NCBI GenBank assembly: GCA_004154925.1
Contig: QJNS01000004.1
Coordinates: 124,001 to 188,000, forward strand
DNA: 64,000 bases
Direction: 5' to 3'
Origin: Monosporascus cannonballus
Lineage: Eukaryota; Ascomycota; Sordariomycetes; Xylariales
The notes beneath the pieces were generated by a model. The model worked only from the letters and a program-made list of their open reading frames with translations, searched no databases and was not told the DNA's origin. Position 1 is the stretch's first letter. Each line of letters opens with the position of its first letter. A program made the position numbers and the translations under genes. Below, piece by piece: positions 36,401 to 49,200 of this stretch.

Positions 36401-37340
36401 TTCCATTTTTCTACCGTATTTTAAGAATATAAACGCCGAATACATAATATATATTTTTTAAATATATTTTTAGCACATATGGATTATTAATAAAAGCTAC
36501 CTTAAATGAAAACTTAATATTTATATTAAACTTTTAACAAAGTCTTATAATATAAATTAGCCTAAATTTCAAATTATCTAACGTATTTAAACCAGAAATA
36601 AATAAATAAATAAATAAATAAAATAAACAAATCAACTTTTAGAAATTTATTTACGATATTATATTAATTACCAACAAAATAATTAAGTTAAAAATTATTA
36701 ATTACGCGTTTAATTTATAATACCAGTTACTATAAAAATAATAAAATAATATTTGCGAAAGTAAATTTTAGTATTATTTAAAAATTTATAAAAAAATATG
36801 CGATAACGGTTTAATCAATATTAATATAATCTTTTTATTAAATTAATTACGAAAGCTGCATTAGGAAATAAAAATATAATTAAAATTTGTACGGAATCAG
36901 ATAAGTAAATATTATAACGAGAAAAAGTTAAAAGAATTAATTTTCGAAAAGGGGAACATAATATTTTTCGGTATAAAATATTCAAATAAAATGACCTAAT
37001 AAAAAATTCGGTTTTAAATATATTGGTCCATATAAAATCGCTAAAAAGATCTTAAAAAATAATTATTAATTAAAACTTTTACCAAAAGTCCAATGTTATT
37101 CAATTCTTTATACTTTTTTATACGAATTAATAACAGATATTATCAAAGTATATACGGCACAGGATGATATAGAAATACAAAACCAATAAACATATAAAAT
37201 ATATAAAATTTGCGATATATAAAAATAAAATAGATTTACCTAATACTTAATTAAATAGGAAAAGTACCCGGATTCCGAGTATACCTAGAAATTCGTTAAA
37301 AACCTTATTAACGCTTAACGCTTATTAAAGAGTTTTTATT
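33487..37340 (+). pseudogene. pol remnant of element F (protease, RT, RNase H, integrase, chromodomain)
   Basis: Protease: an open stretch at 33893-34105 reads LNAIIKAVNNFITLDIRIRTYW, then the active-site-like IDDGTLGENY. RT: the catalytic box is intact as Y-F-D-D at 35091-35102. RNase H is near 35640-35870, passing into an open 68-codon stretch (35811-36017: MANFDFAIIYRKGLKNNKVNT). The integrase core is near 36370-36650 with ATLNENLIFI and a KPEINKQINK block that replaces DGQTER. The chromodomain is at 37219-37330. Stops are frequent. Confidence 0.82.
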
Positions 37341-37364
37341 AATAACGGAGGAATTACTGGAGAT

Positions 37365-37920
37365 AATGGCGTCCCAATTTAGGTTTACAATAAGATCGGA
37401 AAAATAAGATTATTCGAGAAATATAATACGTAGTTTAATTTCTAAATATTCGCGTTCCGCCTTTAAACGATTAGCTTTTTCTTATTCTTTCTGTTTATCC
37501 AAAAATTAAAAACCTTAGTTAATCATTTTTATACCTTTTTTACGAAAAAGATCTTATTAAATACGAAGGCGTTTCGAATACAACAACATTTCGTCCAAGC
37601 GATGAAATATTATTAATAGTTTTTGACGAATATTTCGAAAATATTGTCGGACGGAAAATTCTTTTGATCGTAAACGTTTTATCTTTTTGTTAATATTATT
37701 TAAAAAGGAAAAACAAAATACCAGAACTGTCGTAATGGCATTTTTTTAAGATATATTGTTGATAACGCGTTATATTATCCGATATAACGCAGAAATCGCC
37801 AGTACGAAAATAAGGCGTATAACGCATAATTTCAAAACCAAAGTTAAACCTAAAAAACGCTAAAACTTTACGCTTTTCTTTTTAGTTCATGCGTTTGCGA
37901 TTCTTAATAACCCGGCCGGG
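37365..37920 (-). pseudogene. Antisense 3' ORF remnant of element F
   Basis: Opposite to pol, between chromodomain and 3' LTR. From right to left the frame reads FGFEIMRYTPYFRTGDFC, RYQQYILKKCHYDSSGIL, then after a frame change KRLRSKEFSVRQYFRNIRQK, IFHRLDEMLLYSKRLRI, FRKKGIKMIN, and EKANRLKAEREYLEIKL at the end (37430-37490). The second half is rich in Lys, Arg, Leu and Glu and looks like a coiled coil. The same order is found in B, C, H, I, J and K. No known function is recognised. Confidence 0.55.
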
Positions 37921-37990
37921 TATAGTAACAGGCGAAAAAAGAATTTACCAAAAAAATCTTAAGGGTAAGATTCGGAGAGAAAAGAGATTA

Positions 37991-38426
37991 TATTATGTCT
38001 TAATTAAGGAAGTGTTTCGGAAACGGTTATTTGGTGACCGAAATAAGACTTAAATAAGTTAAAATCACGTAATATGGATCTGGAATAATCCAAAGGATTT
38101 AACGAGATCTATATAATTAGCCGATATGGATCCGGAATAATTTAAAGAATTTAACGGGATCTATATAATTTTACGATAAAGATCCGGAATACTCCATAAG
38201 ATTTAACGGGATTTAGGAAAAGATATATACGCTTATTATTTCCATGGTTTAAATAGCTTTAACTTGCAATACTTATTAATACCAATCGTTTGCGATATAT
38301 CTTTTGCACCTTTGGTATTAAGAAACGTAATTAAGTTACTTATTGCTAAAAAGTCCCACGATATCCCTGCTAACATAAACCCGTACGACTAATATTTAAT
38401 CATTGGTTAAACCCCTAGCAGTCACA
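37991..38426 (+). repeat. 3' LTR of element F
   Basis: This 436-bp LTR starts tattatgtcttaa (TG to TA) and ends agcagtcaca. It repeats the 52-bp array (38077-38215) and the R/U5 end with cccgtacgac. Only the U3 start is clearly more RIP-mutated than in the 5' LTR. Confidence 0.9.
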
Positions 38427-38431
38427 ACTTG

Positions 38432-40910
38432 GAAAAAACCTCAAAGTACAACCTCTGGTTAATACTCGATAATTAAGCGATATTATTATTGAAAATCAAA
38501 TATTATTAGCTGTAATTATTAAAATAAAAAAATAATTTTAAAGAATCAAACAATTTAATATATTCGATTTTACTAATATATATAAAGGTATTAATATTAA
38601 AAACATTGGAATAAAAAGTTGTTAAAACGAAATACGGACTATTTAAATATTTAGTAACGTTAATAAAATTTATGAACAAATTAATGAATTTTAACAGATA
38701 ATGAATTGCGTATTGTAAAAGTATTTCGACGTTTTTATTATATGTTATTTCGATAACAATTTTATTTGTATGAAAATAAAAAAGTATATATAAAATAGGG
38801 TTATAAACTTTTTTGAATGTTATTAACTATTATATTTTTAATTTAGGTAAAGGGAGGAGTTTGATACATAGAAGATAAAATGCTTAAAATATAAATTCAG
38901 TTAAATATATATTAAAATAAGTTTAAATAAAATTGGAATAAGCATAAAATAATAAATATTTATTAAAGTTTCAAGAAATAAAAATATTGCTTAAATTTAT
39001 TAATTATTCTCGAACCCTTGAAAAAACTTTGATAAAATTATTATATTTGTAATTAATTTCATTAAGAACGGAAATAAAAGTTTTAAATAAAAACGATTAA
39101 AGGTTTAACAATATAATTATTAATAAATTAACATTAATTATTTATATTTTAATATACCATGTAAAAATAAACACCGATATTTCGAATTACGTATTAAGCA
39201 TAATAATACAATACTGGAATAATTAAAGTAAAATATATCTTCTTATATTTTTCATATACATTAAAAGGAAGCCGAATTTGATGATATTATTCCGAATTAA
39301 CAACTTACAGTTCTTAATGTAGCTTTTCGAAAATTCAGGTATTTTCTTAAACGAAATCTTTATTATAGTAAGATTTATTCAGATTATTAAAGTTTTACCC
39401 GTTTTAATATAACGAAAAGATTTACGAACGATAATTACCATATATAAATATGGCAAATTTTGATTTCGTTATTATTTATAAGAAACTTTAAGAAAACGAT
39501 AAAACGAATAGCTTAAGAAACCGACCAAGTTGCGAAAAGAAATTAATTAAAATTAATTATACCATATTCAAATTAATATAAAAAGTAATTTACGTTTATG
39601 TGATATTATAATAATACCAGTTATACTATATAATATATACTAAGAAATTAAAATTTACAATAACGACTTAGCAAATATTAGAAAAAGTTAAATATATTAT
39701 AAATTCCAAAAATATTTTAAATAACCTTAATACGGAATATATACGCATATTAGTCATATGGATAATTAAGTGTTTATATATGTTTAAAAAATTTTAACAT
39801 ATTTATTACTTTTGTAAAATAAATATAATATTTTAAAATGGACGACAATAATATAACCTTTGTAATAACGCTAAGATATCATGATATAAACTTTATGGAA
39901 AACAATATTTATTATTAATTTTGAAAAATTTATAAAATTCGATTATTATGCACTTTAGTATCAAACTTTTCTTATCCGAAAACCTAACCACAAAAAATAC
40001 ATTACGATAATATTTTCGTAATTATCGACAGATTTGCGAAACATTCCATTTTTTTATCTTTTTAGAAAAACATGAAAAGGGACTAAATGGTATATATATT
40101 TTTAAAAATACTTTTAATATATCCGAGTTATTATACAAAATTATTGCCGACAAAATAAGATACTTATTTTCAAACTTCTACAAGTTTATGATATAAAGAG
40201 ATTTAAATTATAAATTATTTAACGTATTTAAACGTAAAAGAGATAGATTTTTAAAGTAATTAATTTACAAAATTGGGTTTTATTAAATTACCAAATAATG
40301 TTAATTATAACAAAAATGTTGAAATACTTTTAATGTACGTATATTTTATGCTTATATTAAAAATTTATTAAAATAAATATAGTAATGTTGTTATTATTCA
40401 AATAATATTTACGTTAAGATAATTCGAATAATCATGCTAAAAAATAAAAACAAAGTTAAGATTTATATATAATTCAATAAATAAATATTATAACTAAAAA
40501 TGTTACCGATTTTAAATTTGTTAAAAGAAATTGATTTCGTTACAAAACGTATTGAAATTTAAGAAACCTAGTAAGAAACTCGATTTGAAATATATCGGTT
40601 TATATAAAATAGTCAAAAAGAATTTAAAAGAAATTACTAATTAAACCTTTTATTAAAATTTAAACTTTTTTCTGTTTTTATATTTCATTTTTAATTTAAC
40701 AGTGAATATTATCCAAGTTTATAAGACATAAAACGATATGAAAATGAAAAGCGAAATTATACATAAAATTGAAAAGGTTTTGGATATAAAGAACAAAAGG
40801 CAGATTTACTTGATACTTAATTAAATAAAAAAATTATCCGGATTTCGAAAATATGTAAAAGCCCGCAAAGAAATTCATATATGTCCAGCGTTTATTAAGG
40901 AGTTATTACT
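38432..40910 (+). pseudogene. Element C, third part: RT, RNase H, integrase, chromodomain
   Basis: RT resumes in register with I's RT (the LN-DI-T-I-K-D equivalent near 38475-38500). The catalytic box is Y-F-D-N at 38746-38757. RNase H is near 39280-39500 and integrase near 39600-40720. The chromodomain at about 40800-40900 matches the YLIKWK, YPDFEN and KPAKKF pattern with stops. Element I interrupts the 3' region at 40976. Confidence 0.78.
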
Positions 40911-40976
40911 AATAATAGCGGAAACGTTTTACGGGACGTTCAGGTCGATAGTCGATTAATTAACAATGTCGAAATT

Positions 40977-41377
40977 TATTACGACCTAACGAACTACGGC
41001 CTCTAAAAACGGTCTTCGACAAATAAGTCAAGAAAAAACAGTAGGTTAAATTACGTAATGGATTACCAAGTCATTGGTAATAAGACAGAAAGCCTGATTA
41101 CTAACTTACTGCTGGTAAACTAGTAAACCGAATCGCTAACTTCTTAATAATAACCCAGTAAGCCGACATAATATATATACGCTTATTGCTTTTATAGTTT
41201 AAATAATACCAATTTGTAATACTTATTAATACTTATAATATCGTTATTTAAAATATTTTTAGTATTACGAAACGTAATACGTTATTGTATTTATTGCTCT
41301 GAATCCCACGATATTCCTGCTAACATAAACCCGTGCGACTTAAGTATGATAAATAATTAAACCGTTTAGCCGTTATA
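40977..41377 (+). repeat. 5' LTR of element I
   Basis: This 401-bp LTR starts tattacgacctaacg and ends tagccgttata. It has its own U3, with a 35-bp repeat near 41072-41168 related to that of H. It is 28 bp longer than the 3' LTR, mainly because of repeat number. Confidence 0.9.
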
Positions 41378-42900
41378 TGTAACAAACTTTTATTTAATAG
41401 TGCGGTCAAACTCTGAGCAATATCTTTTAATCAAGATATCGACTAATATCCAAGCACCTTTTATTACCGCGTAACTCTAAGTCAGAATTAAGAAACTTAA
41501 AAAACAAGTTAAGTAATTCATAAAGCATATAATAACTAGCCTAATTCGAATAATTACGCTAAAACATAAGGCTAAAAAATCTTAACTTTACTATTTAAAA
41601 ACCCGTTTAAACTTTCCTTATTATGATATAAATATATTTTTGTTTTCAAGATTTAAACGAATCTTTAAACAAAATATTCGCTGTAATAACTTTCTTTAAA
41701 AGAGATGCTTTGGACTAATTTAAGCTAGTTATAGGGGATTACATAGAAAACGCTAAGGCCGACGAAGAAAAAACTATTAGAATCTTTTTTTCCGATTATC
41801 TGAATTTTTAATAAAAAAAGCTAAAGGCCAATTTTAAAAACCCAAACGAAAAATGAACAGTAGTTTAATAAATTTCGCAATTACAATAAAAAGGACTTAC
41901 TTCGAAATACGCTATCAGCTTTAAAAGCCTTCTAGCTAAGGCCGGATAAAATAACGACAAAAGCGATAGTTTAATTAATATATTTTACAATTAATTAAAG
42001 GATAACGTAAAAAATAAGATTATTACGTTTTCAAAACCGAAAATCTTAAATCGATATATTACCGAAATTATCAAAATTAATAACAGGCTGTATAAACGCC
42101 ATGTAGAGAAAAACAATACACTGTAAGATATGGACACTAATCGGCTAACCAGGAAGAAAAGCACGATGTACCATTTATATCCATAGTACGGCGCCAGAAC
42201 CTCTGGGGCTTAGGATAATACAGAAAAAAAAATTAGAGCCAGATTAAATAGTTTAATTACAATAAGATAGGATATAAGACAGCGTAATACAAGGCATTTA
42301 AAAAACTTTATCAGAATAACTAAAAACTCGTACCCGAAAAATAATCAAGAGAAAATCAAAAAAAAAACCGAAAATAAATCTATTAACATAATTCGGGCTA
42401 AATACGTACCAGGCCTGCCATACCGAAAAGTTTAGCACGGAATGCAAAAGATCAAAAGATTAACCTAGAAAGCGTTTAAAAGATAACAAAATACTCTGAA
42501 GGAATAGATGAAAGAATATTAAAAGTAAACAAAAAACATATATTCTGGAACCTTTGATCGATACGATAAAAAATAGGTTATATATTGCCGATAACGAAAT
42601 TGCCCTCGTTATAAATAATGGAAACGGTATATTTATATAAGAATTATACGTATATATCGTAAGGAATTTAATTTTGTAAACCGAATTAAAAATAACGAAA
42701 ACAAGAATAATAATATCGATAGCTCCGATTTATAGCGCTGGGAAAAAACATTTATTAGCTAGCTGAAATAGAAAGCTAGTCTAGAGGAAATTAATGCTAA
42801 TAGGAAAACCTTTTATATTATTACGAATAATATAACCACTATACGAAAAAAGAGTTAATCCAGCATACGGTAAAAAGGCACTGTTAAAAAGCTATTACGG
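41378..42900 (+). pseudogene. gag remnant of element I
   Basis: The central Gag (Retrotrans_gag type) lies near 41640-42060. It is followed by a readable linker that marks the end of the capsid part: INNRLYKRHVEKN at about 42075-42115, then MYHLYPQYGARTSGA near 42165-42210. Later come LIDTIKN- and NGNGIFI-like stretches near 42550-42640. The Cys-His knuckle is not readable. The same linker occurs in K near 48390. RIP stops are frequent in the first half. Confidence 0.7.
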
Positions 42901-45495
42901 ATCATATTTGCAGTTAACCTTTACCATAGATCTAAAGGATCGAAAGATTATTAAGAAAAAAATACGTCGATTTACAGGCAAACTTTGGAACGATAATTAA
43001 AACGACGTATAATGGAATACAGTTAAAATTACCGAAAAATAATTTACTTAATAAGGAAAAGGTTATAATAAAACCAAAAAATTAATACAATTCGAGGGAA
43101 CAATACGCCGATAATAACCATAAATGTAATAGCTTAACGCATTATATATAAAAACATATATAAGGTTCGATAAAATCGAAAAAGAATTAAAAGAAACAGA
43201 TTAGCTAAAAAAAGCCGAAAAATAGCAAAACCGAAAGGAGTTAAAAGAAACTTTTAAAAAGAGCATTAAACGTAACGATAGGAGCCGTTAATAACTTTAC
43301 TACCTTGAATATACGAATCGGAATGTATTGGTATACTGTAATAATAAATTACGAAGCTTTATGTAGAAATTATATTGTACCGGACGTGGTTAATACGTTT
43401 AGATTACCATGAAAATATAAGTTAAAACTTTATATAGCAACGAATGGCGAAGGTTAAGAATTTGCATACAATAACGGGAAAATTATACGCGAAATTAATT
43501 ATTTCGAAATTTTTATCCAAGGCTAATATTAAATAATTACTTTCGATATTATTTCATTTAGGAATTACAATATAATTTTTAGATGACTATAAATACGCTA
43601 GTATAGAACTTTGATTAAACAAAAAATTGAGCAGGTAAAATTATTTTACTTTTTACTAATAAATACAAAAAAGATCTAAAATCTTAATACTTAATCGAAA
43701 TTAACGACGAATATAGACATAAGAATATAATAAAAACTTTATTATCCAAAGGAATAAAACATTAAAAAATAAATATTAAGAAAATACGATATATTATTAT
43801 TATTATCGAAGCGAAGTTAATATAAGTAAATAACGATTTTCAATAATACCATTAATACTAAAAGAAATCTACTTAATATGATATTATAGTACGACAAATA
43901 TAAATAGTTTTTTAAAAAGGAATTCGATTCGAAATTATCGAAATATAATAAATAAAATCATATAATAATCCTGAACTAAAAATCTTCCATAAAATTTTGT
44001 TTTATTTACAATTTAAGCTGAAACGAATTATACATCCTTCAAGAATATTTGAAAAATTCGGTTATAAAAAAGATCAATTCGACTTTCCAAATTATTAGCG
44101 AGATATTTTATATTTTTTGTACCCCCAAAAAATTGAAAATTACGACTTACAATCGATTATTTATAGTTAAACGATATTATTATTAAGGATCGAATATTAT
44201 TTCCTTTGATTATACAAATCAAATATTAATTTTACAGATCCAAATAATTTACAGCAATCGATTTTCGAAATAAGTACAATTTTATTAGGATCAAAAATAA
44301 TAGGAATAAAAAAACAGGCTTTAAAATAAATTACGAATTTTTTAAGGATTTGGTTATACCAATAGAATTTATAAATGTACCAGCAATTTTTACCGGATAA
44401 TAAACTATATATTGCGAAAATATTTCGACGTTTTTGTCGTATATTACTTCGACGACATTTTCATCTTTTCGAAAACAAAAAAACGCATATATAGAATACG
44501 TTCATAATGTTTTTTAAGCTTTATAAAACCTAAGGCTATTTTATTAATGTAAAAAGGAATCAACTTTATACTTAAAAAGTAGAATATTTAGAATATATTA
44601 TCACCTTAGAATATATCAAGATAAATGCAAAGAAAATCGCTGCAGTTATAAAATAACAAACGTTAATAACGGTTAAAAAAGTACAGGCATTCCTTGGATT
44701 CGCCAATTACTACAGAAAGTTTATTCGAAATTTCAACAGAATAACCATATCTTTAATTAACCTTATAAAGAAAAAAAGTTCAAATAAATATCTGAAATTA
44801 AGAAGAGATTTCAGGAAATTGGAGATGTAATTATTAACGAACTAATATTAATTTTATACGATCTAAATCGCTCCGTTAAGCTAAAAACCGGTATTTCGGA
44901 CTATACGGTAGGTATAATAATCGAACAGCGAAATGATTAAGGCAAATTATACCTTATTATATTTTTTTTTCGTATAAATTCAAAGGAGCTAAACTCAATT
45001 ACGGTATTTCAGATAAGGAATTTATGGCCATTATTATGGCTTTTCAAAAGTTCAAGTATTTTCTAAAAGGAAACTTATACCAGGTTAAAGTTTATACGGA
45101 CCATCAAAATCTTACCCGTTTTACCACGACTAAGAACTTTATGAAACGATAATAAAGATACGTAAAAAAATTAGCAAACTTCGATTTCGTTATTATTTAT
45201 GAAATAGGGTTAAAAAAGGTAAAGTTAATACCTTAAGCAGAAAACTAAACGTTAAAGAAAAGTTAGTTAAAGCTAACTATAAAAGCTTTGATATTATTAC
45301 AAAAGGATATTTACGCTTACAATACATTGAAAGAATTCGAATAATGCCTATTAATATATAATAAAAAATCTAGCAGTATAATAACTGTTTCTTAAAAAAC
45401 TAAAAAACAATATATAAAAATATAAGTTTTAAAAGAACATGAAAAAGATTGTATAAGAAAAATATATAAATATCAGTTATATGGATGTTTAAAGA
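42901..45495 (+). pseudogene. pol remnant of element I, first part (protease, RT, RNase H)
   Basis: Protease near 43260-43620: LNVTIGAVNNFTTLNIRIGMYW, then the active-site region with its Asp mutated (INYEALCRNYI), and NYNIIF at the end. RT from about 43960: TTYNRLFI, the LNDIIIKDRI equivalent near 44150-44200, and an intact Y-F-D-D box at 44445-44456 followed by IFIFS. RNase H at about 45000-45180: NYGISDKEFMAIIMAFQKFKYF, YTDHQNLTRFTTTKNFMKR. Integrase begins near 45250 and is cut by J at 45495; it resumes at 59222. Confidence 0.85.
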
Positions 45496-45910
45496 TGTGA
45501 CGGCTAGAGGTTTAACTAACTATTAAACTTTAGTCGTACGGGTTTATGTTGACAGAAGTATTGTAGGAAATTAAGTAATAAATACAGTAACGAATTACGT
45601 TTCGTAATACCAAGAGTGCCTGAAGTAACAAAGTATTATTGCAAGCTAAAGTTATTTAAATTATGGATATAATAAACGTATATATCTTTATTCTGGTGTA
45701 AGGTATTTTTAACTGGCTTAAAAATATTTAAGTAATTAAGTTCTCTTAAGCCCTTTTAAGTCTTCCGTGGTTTAACTGGCTTAACGTGCCCGAACCAATG
45801 GTAAATTTTAAGCCCATTAAGCCAGTTACGTAATTTTTTGGCATGGGTCGAGACTTGTTTTTTTTGGGCCCCGACCGTCCGTAAAAGGCTAAGACCGTTT
45901 GGTTATAACA
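45496..45910 (-). repeat. 3' LTR of element J
   Basis: This 415-bp LTR runs from tgtgacggctagagg to ggttataaca. It has a private U3 with ggcttaacgtgcccgaacc and ccccgaccgtccg. It is little mutated in the last 130 bp. Partner at 58802-59216. Confidence 0.92.
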
Positions 45911-46545
45911 CGATTTCCTCCTTTCCAGGATCTTTGTCCTTAAAGATCGAATTATTTATTTATCGATTTTTAGTAAGTAAATTTCTATTTTTCAAATTTA
46001 TTATATCGGATCGTATTAAGAAATGTTATTTCCGTAAGCGTAGTAACGTTTTAATTTTTTCAGAACATATTAATTGCTTTGGTTTTACCATATTATTAAA
46101 CTTTTCGTTTTCATATTATAAATCCGAAAAAAAAATTTATAAGGTTTATTATAGCTAGGGAAAATATGTATGTTATATTAAGCATAAAGGCTTTTGTAAC
46201 CTTTTTAGTTTTTTCGAATTTAAACATAATAAACTTATTATAAAAAAGGACCGTTTAAAACTGAAAAAAGGTATTCCTGAAAAACAATTATTAAAAGCTT
46301 AATAACGTTTAAATAAGCTATTGGGCCGTTTAAACCGTTTGCAAAAAAAGAAAAAACTTTTTCGTAACCGTAATATCGAGATATTTCGTCGGGGTATCCA
46401 AAGTGCAGAAATTATGGAAAGTTTCAAACGCCTAGAAAAGGAATAATAACAATTAAAGGTTGCCATTGTAGCGGTTACGTTAGCGCAGGTTACGGCCGAT
46501 TAGCCCGACATTTCGGCTATTAACTAATTATTTATTAACTAGGAT
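45838..46545 (+). pseudogene. Antisense 3' ORF remnant of element J (best preserved copy)
   Basis: One plus-strand frame, antisense to J's pol, stays open from 45838 to a TAG at 46156-46158 and continues in the same frame with only a few further stops to about 46545. Readable parts are KKIYKVYYS, GKYVCYIKHKGFCNLF (a C-x7-C pair) near 46160-46205, KHNKLIIKKDRLKLKKG, RLNKLLGRLNRLQKKKKLF near 46310-46365, RNRNIEIFRRGIQSAEIMESFKRLEKE ending at 46446, then an Ala/Val-rich end. The part inside the LTR (before 45911) is probably not coding. Basic, coiled-coil-like protein of unknown function. Conserved in C, F, H and I. Confidence 0.6.
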
Positions 46546-46549
46546 CCGC

Positions 46550-47145
46550 TCGTCGTTATTGGTAGAATTTCTTTAATAGGTGCTGGGCGCTAATAAGGTT
46601 TTTGGCAGGTTCTCAGATGTTTTCGAAATCCGGGTACTTTTTTCACTTAATTAGATATTAAGTAAATCCGTTTTATTTTCGTATATCGATGATTTTGTTT
46701 ATTTTATAGGCTTATTTGTTTTTTATTTTTATATTGTTTTATACCGTATGCACTTTAATTATATTTATTGTGAATTCGAATAAAAAAACGTAAAAAATTA
46801 AATAAATTCTTTTTAATAAAACCTTTAATTAATAATTGTTTTCTAAGAGTTTTTGGGCGATTTTATATAAATTAATATATTTGAAGTCGAAGTTTTTGCT
46901 AGGTTTTTTTATTTAGATATTTTTAATAATGAGAAAAATTATTTCCGGTTTTTCAAAAATTCACTTTTTAAACTTTTTCTAATTATAATATTTGTTTATT
47001 TGTTTACGTATAAATTTCAGTTCCGTTTTTATTTCTTGGTATAGACATCGTAATTATTTTAACGTAAAAATTATTTTAATATTAATTAAATTATTATTAC
47101 ATAAATTTTCATAAATTTCTAGAATAAAACCAAAATTTACGTTCG
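46550..47145 (-). pseudogene. pol 3' end of element J (integrase C-terminus and chromodomain)
   Basis: The reverse strand of about 46560-46660 encodes the chromodomain pattern SEKSTRISKT in one frame and KKVPGFRKHLRTCQKPY in another, matching the family (YPDFEN, W or stop, PAKNLISAQHLLKE). Integrase C-terminal sequence extends right to the K insertion at 47145 and continues at 54050. Confidence 0.7.
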
Positions 47146-47533
47146 TGTTACGACCTAACCAAAGATCGGTTTCGAAAACGGTCGGACCCATATAGGAAAG
47201 TTACGTGATTTAAATCTCTCTTGGCAACAAGATCCAAATAAATCCATACAAAACCTACTAAATCTAATGGCATTGGATCTGTGGTAATACTAAGATCTAA
47301 TGGAGATCCAATTAATCTAGAAGGGATTTATATATATATATATATATATGTTTATGATTTTCATAATGTAGATAGTATTAATTTGCAATATAATATCATT
47401 ACGTAAGATACCCTTAGAATTACGAGACGTAATACGATTACTGTATTTATTACTTATATTCTTACCATATTTTTGTTAATATATATCCGTACGATTAAGG
47501 TTTAATAATTAATTAAACCCCTTAATCGTTATT
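47146..47533 (+). repeat. 5' LTR of element K
   Basis: This 388-bp LTR starts tgttacgacctaaccaaagatcgg. The U3 contains a (TA)n run at about 47328-47349. The end is degraded (ttaatcgttatt). The U3 type is shared with element B. Confidence 0.9.
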
Positions 47534-47588
47534 CGTTAAAAGTTTTATTTAATAATATCGTTAAAATTTGAGCAATATCGCCGATGTT

Positions 47589-49200
47589 ATATTTATTAAC
47601 AAGTAACCCAAATAACCCATTTACTAGGTCCTTAATTACCCGGACATTAAAATGGAATCTAAGAAGAAAAACGAAAAGCTTCGTTTTACTCGCAAATAAG
47701 TCCTTCAACGTTTGGATATAAGAAACGAACGCATTTTTCAGCTTAAGAGAAATAATAATAATCTTATGATATCTCTTTAAGCAGTTTACGAAAAACTTAA
47801 GAAAAAAAGGAAAGCCCTCGAGATTAAGAAACCCTTTTAAGTAAGCCAGGTTATTTAGCTAAATTCCACCAAAAACCTAAGAAAGGTTTTTAAACTTTTT
47901 AAGCCAGAAATTTTCGACGGAATCTTAATTAAGTTATAATTGTTTTTATTTAATACCGAATATACTTTACGTATTTTCTTATTTGACTTTTTACGTTTAT
48001 TATATAAGTAAAATTTATAATTAAATACCTTATTAGAAATACGGTTATTTGGTTCGAACCCGTTATAAAGAATACGTTAATTTGCTGATCCAATAACGAA
48101 ACCCAAAAATAATACAAATTTATAACGAATACGAATAATTTAAATAAGTATTAACGAAGATTTTCGGAATAATAAACGAAAAAGTTTAAGCCGAAATGAA
48201 AATCCAGTATTTACGATTAGAAAATCCGCATTTAATTATGGCAATATATTATTTTCATTAATAACTAAGTTATATTAAGGATAAAAAATATTAGTAGCCA
48301 AGTTTTTCGACGGCTTAAAAAAGAAAATATAAAAAAGATTTTTCAAAATTTGATCGGCCTAATTAGATGTTGGATTATATCGTTATTGCAATTAAAATTA
48401 ACAATTAAAAATACGTATAACGCATTAAAGGCAACAAAAAAATAATAGCAAATCCCGATATATAACCAATACCAGCGCTTTTCGACGCAGCAATATTTCT
48501 TACGGCACAGAACTAAGACTTATAGAATTAAAAGCCATTTATAGAAAAAATTAAAACCAAAACTAATATTATAATTATCATAAGATAGGACATAAAGCAT
48601 CATAATATAAGGCACCGAAAAAACCCCGTTAAAATAATTGAAAAACCTATACTTAAGAGAAAATCCAAAAAAAAACCAAAAGAACGGAAACAAAGCCATT
48701 AACATAATTTAACTTAAGTATATACGAAATCCCTTATAACGAAAAGCCCAACAAGGACTATTATAACAAGAAATCCGACAAAAAATACGAAAAACCAGGA
48801 AACTAACTTAATAAATATTACGAATATAACAAAAACTATTATAAGGATAATTACGCGAATATTAGAATTAGACAAAAATATTCTATCCAAGAAGCCCTAA
48901 TCGATACGGCAAAATACATACAATACATTGTCGACGATGAAAATATCGCGATTACGAAAAATAAAGAAAATATATCCATAAACGAAAAACCTGTATATGT
49001 TATAAAGAATTCGACATTTTAAACCGTACCGGAAATAACAAAAATAATAAATAATAATGTTAATACCTTTAATCCATAATCCCAGAAGATATTTAATAAT
49101 TAACTACAATAAAACACTAATACGAAAGAAAATAATGTCCATAAAAACCCACTTTTATTATTTCCAATAATATAATTATTAAACGGGAAAAAAATAATTG
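47589..49200 (+). pseudogene. gag remnant of element K
   Basis: The start codon is mutated to ATA (47589-47591), then IFINK and a stop, as in F. KMESKKKNEKLRFTRK follows near 47652-47700. The capsid-end linker IKINN-KYV is near 48395. A SQEALIDTAKYIQYIVDDENIAITKN-like segment starts at about 48890. A minus-strand 61-codon frame at 48520-48705 is an antisense shadow. Confidence 0.65.

Larger units (their letters stand above)
19199..38426 (+). mobile_element. Element F: chromovirus inserted in the RT of C
   Basis: F is a plus-strand family-1 element of about 6.4 kb (19199-20699 plus 33492-38426), interrupted by G. LTRs are 19199-19632 and 37991-38426. Target duplications are ATCTG (19194-19198) and ACTTG (38427-38431), which differ only by C/T changes. 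C's RT continues immediately after (38427 onward aligns with I at about 44125). F carries gag, protease, RT, RNase H, integrase, chromodomain and the antisense 3' frame. Confidence 0.9.

Noticed and set aside
47328..47349. TA dinucleotide run as a possible centromere or replication feature
   Set aside because: It is a short microsatellite inside the LTR of K, with a shorter run in the partner LTR. RIP and slippage explain it.
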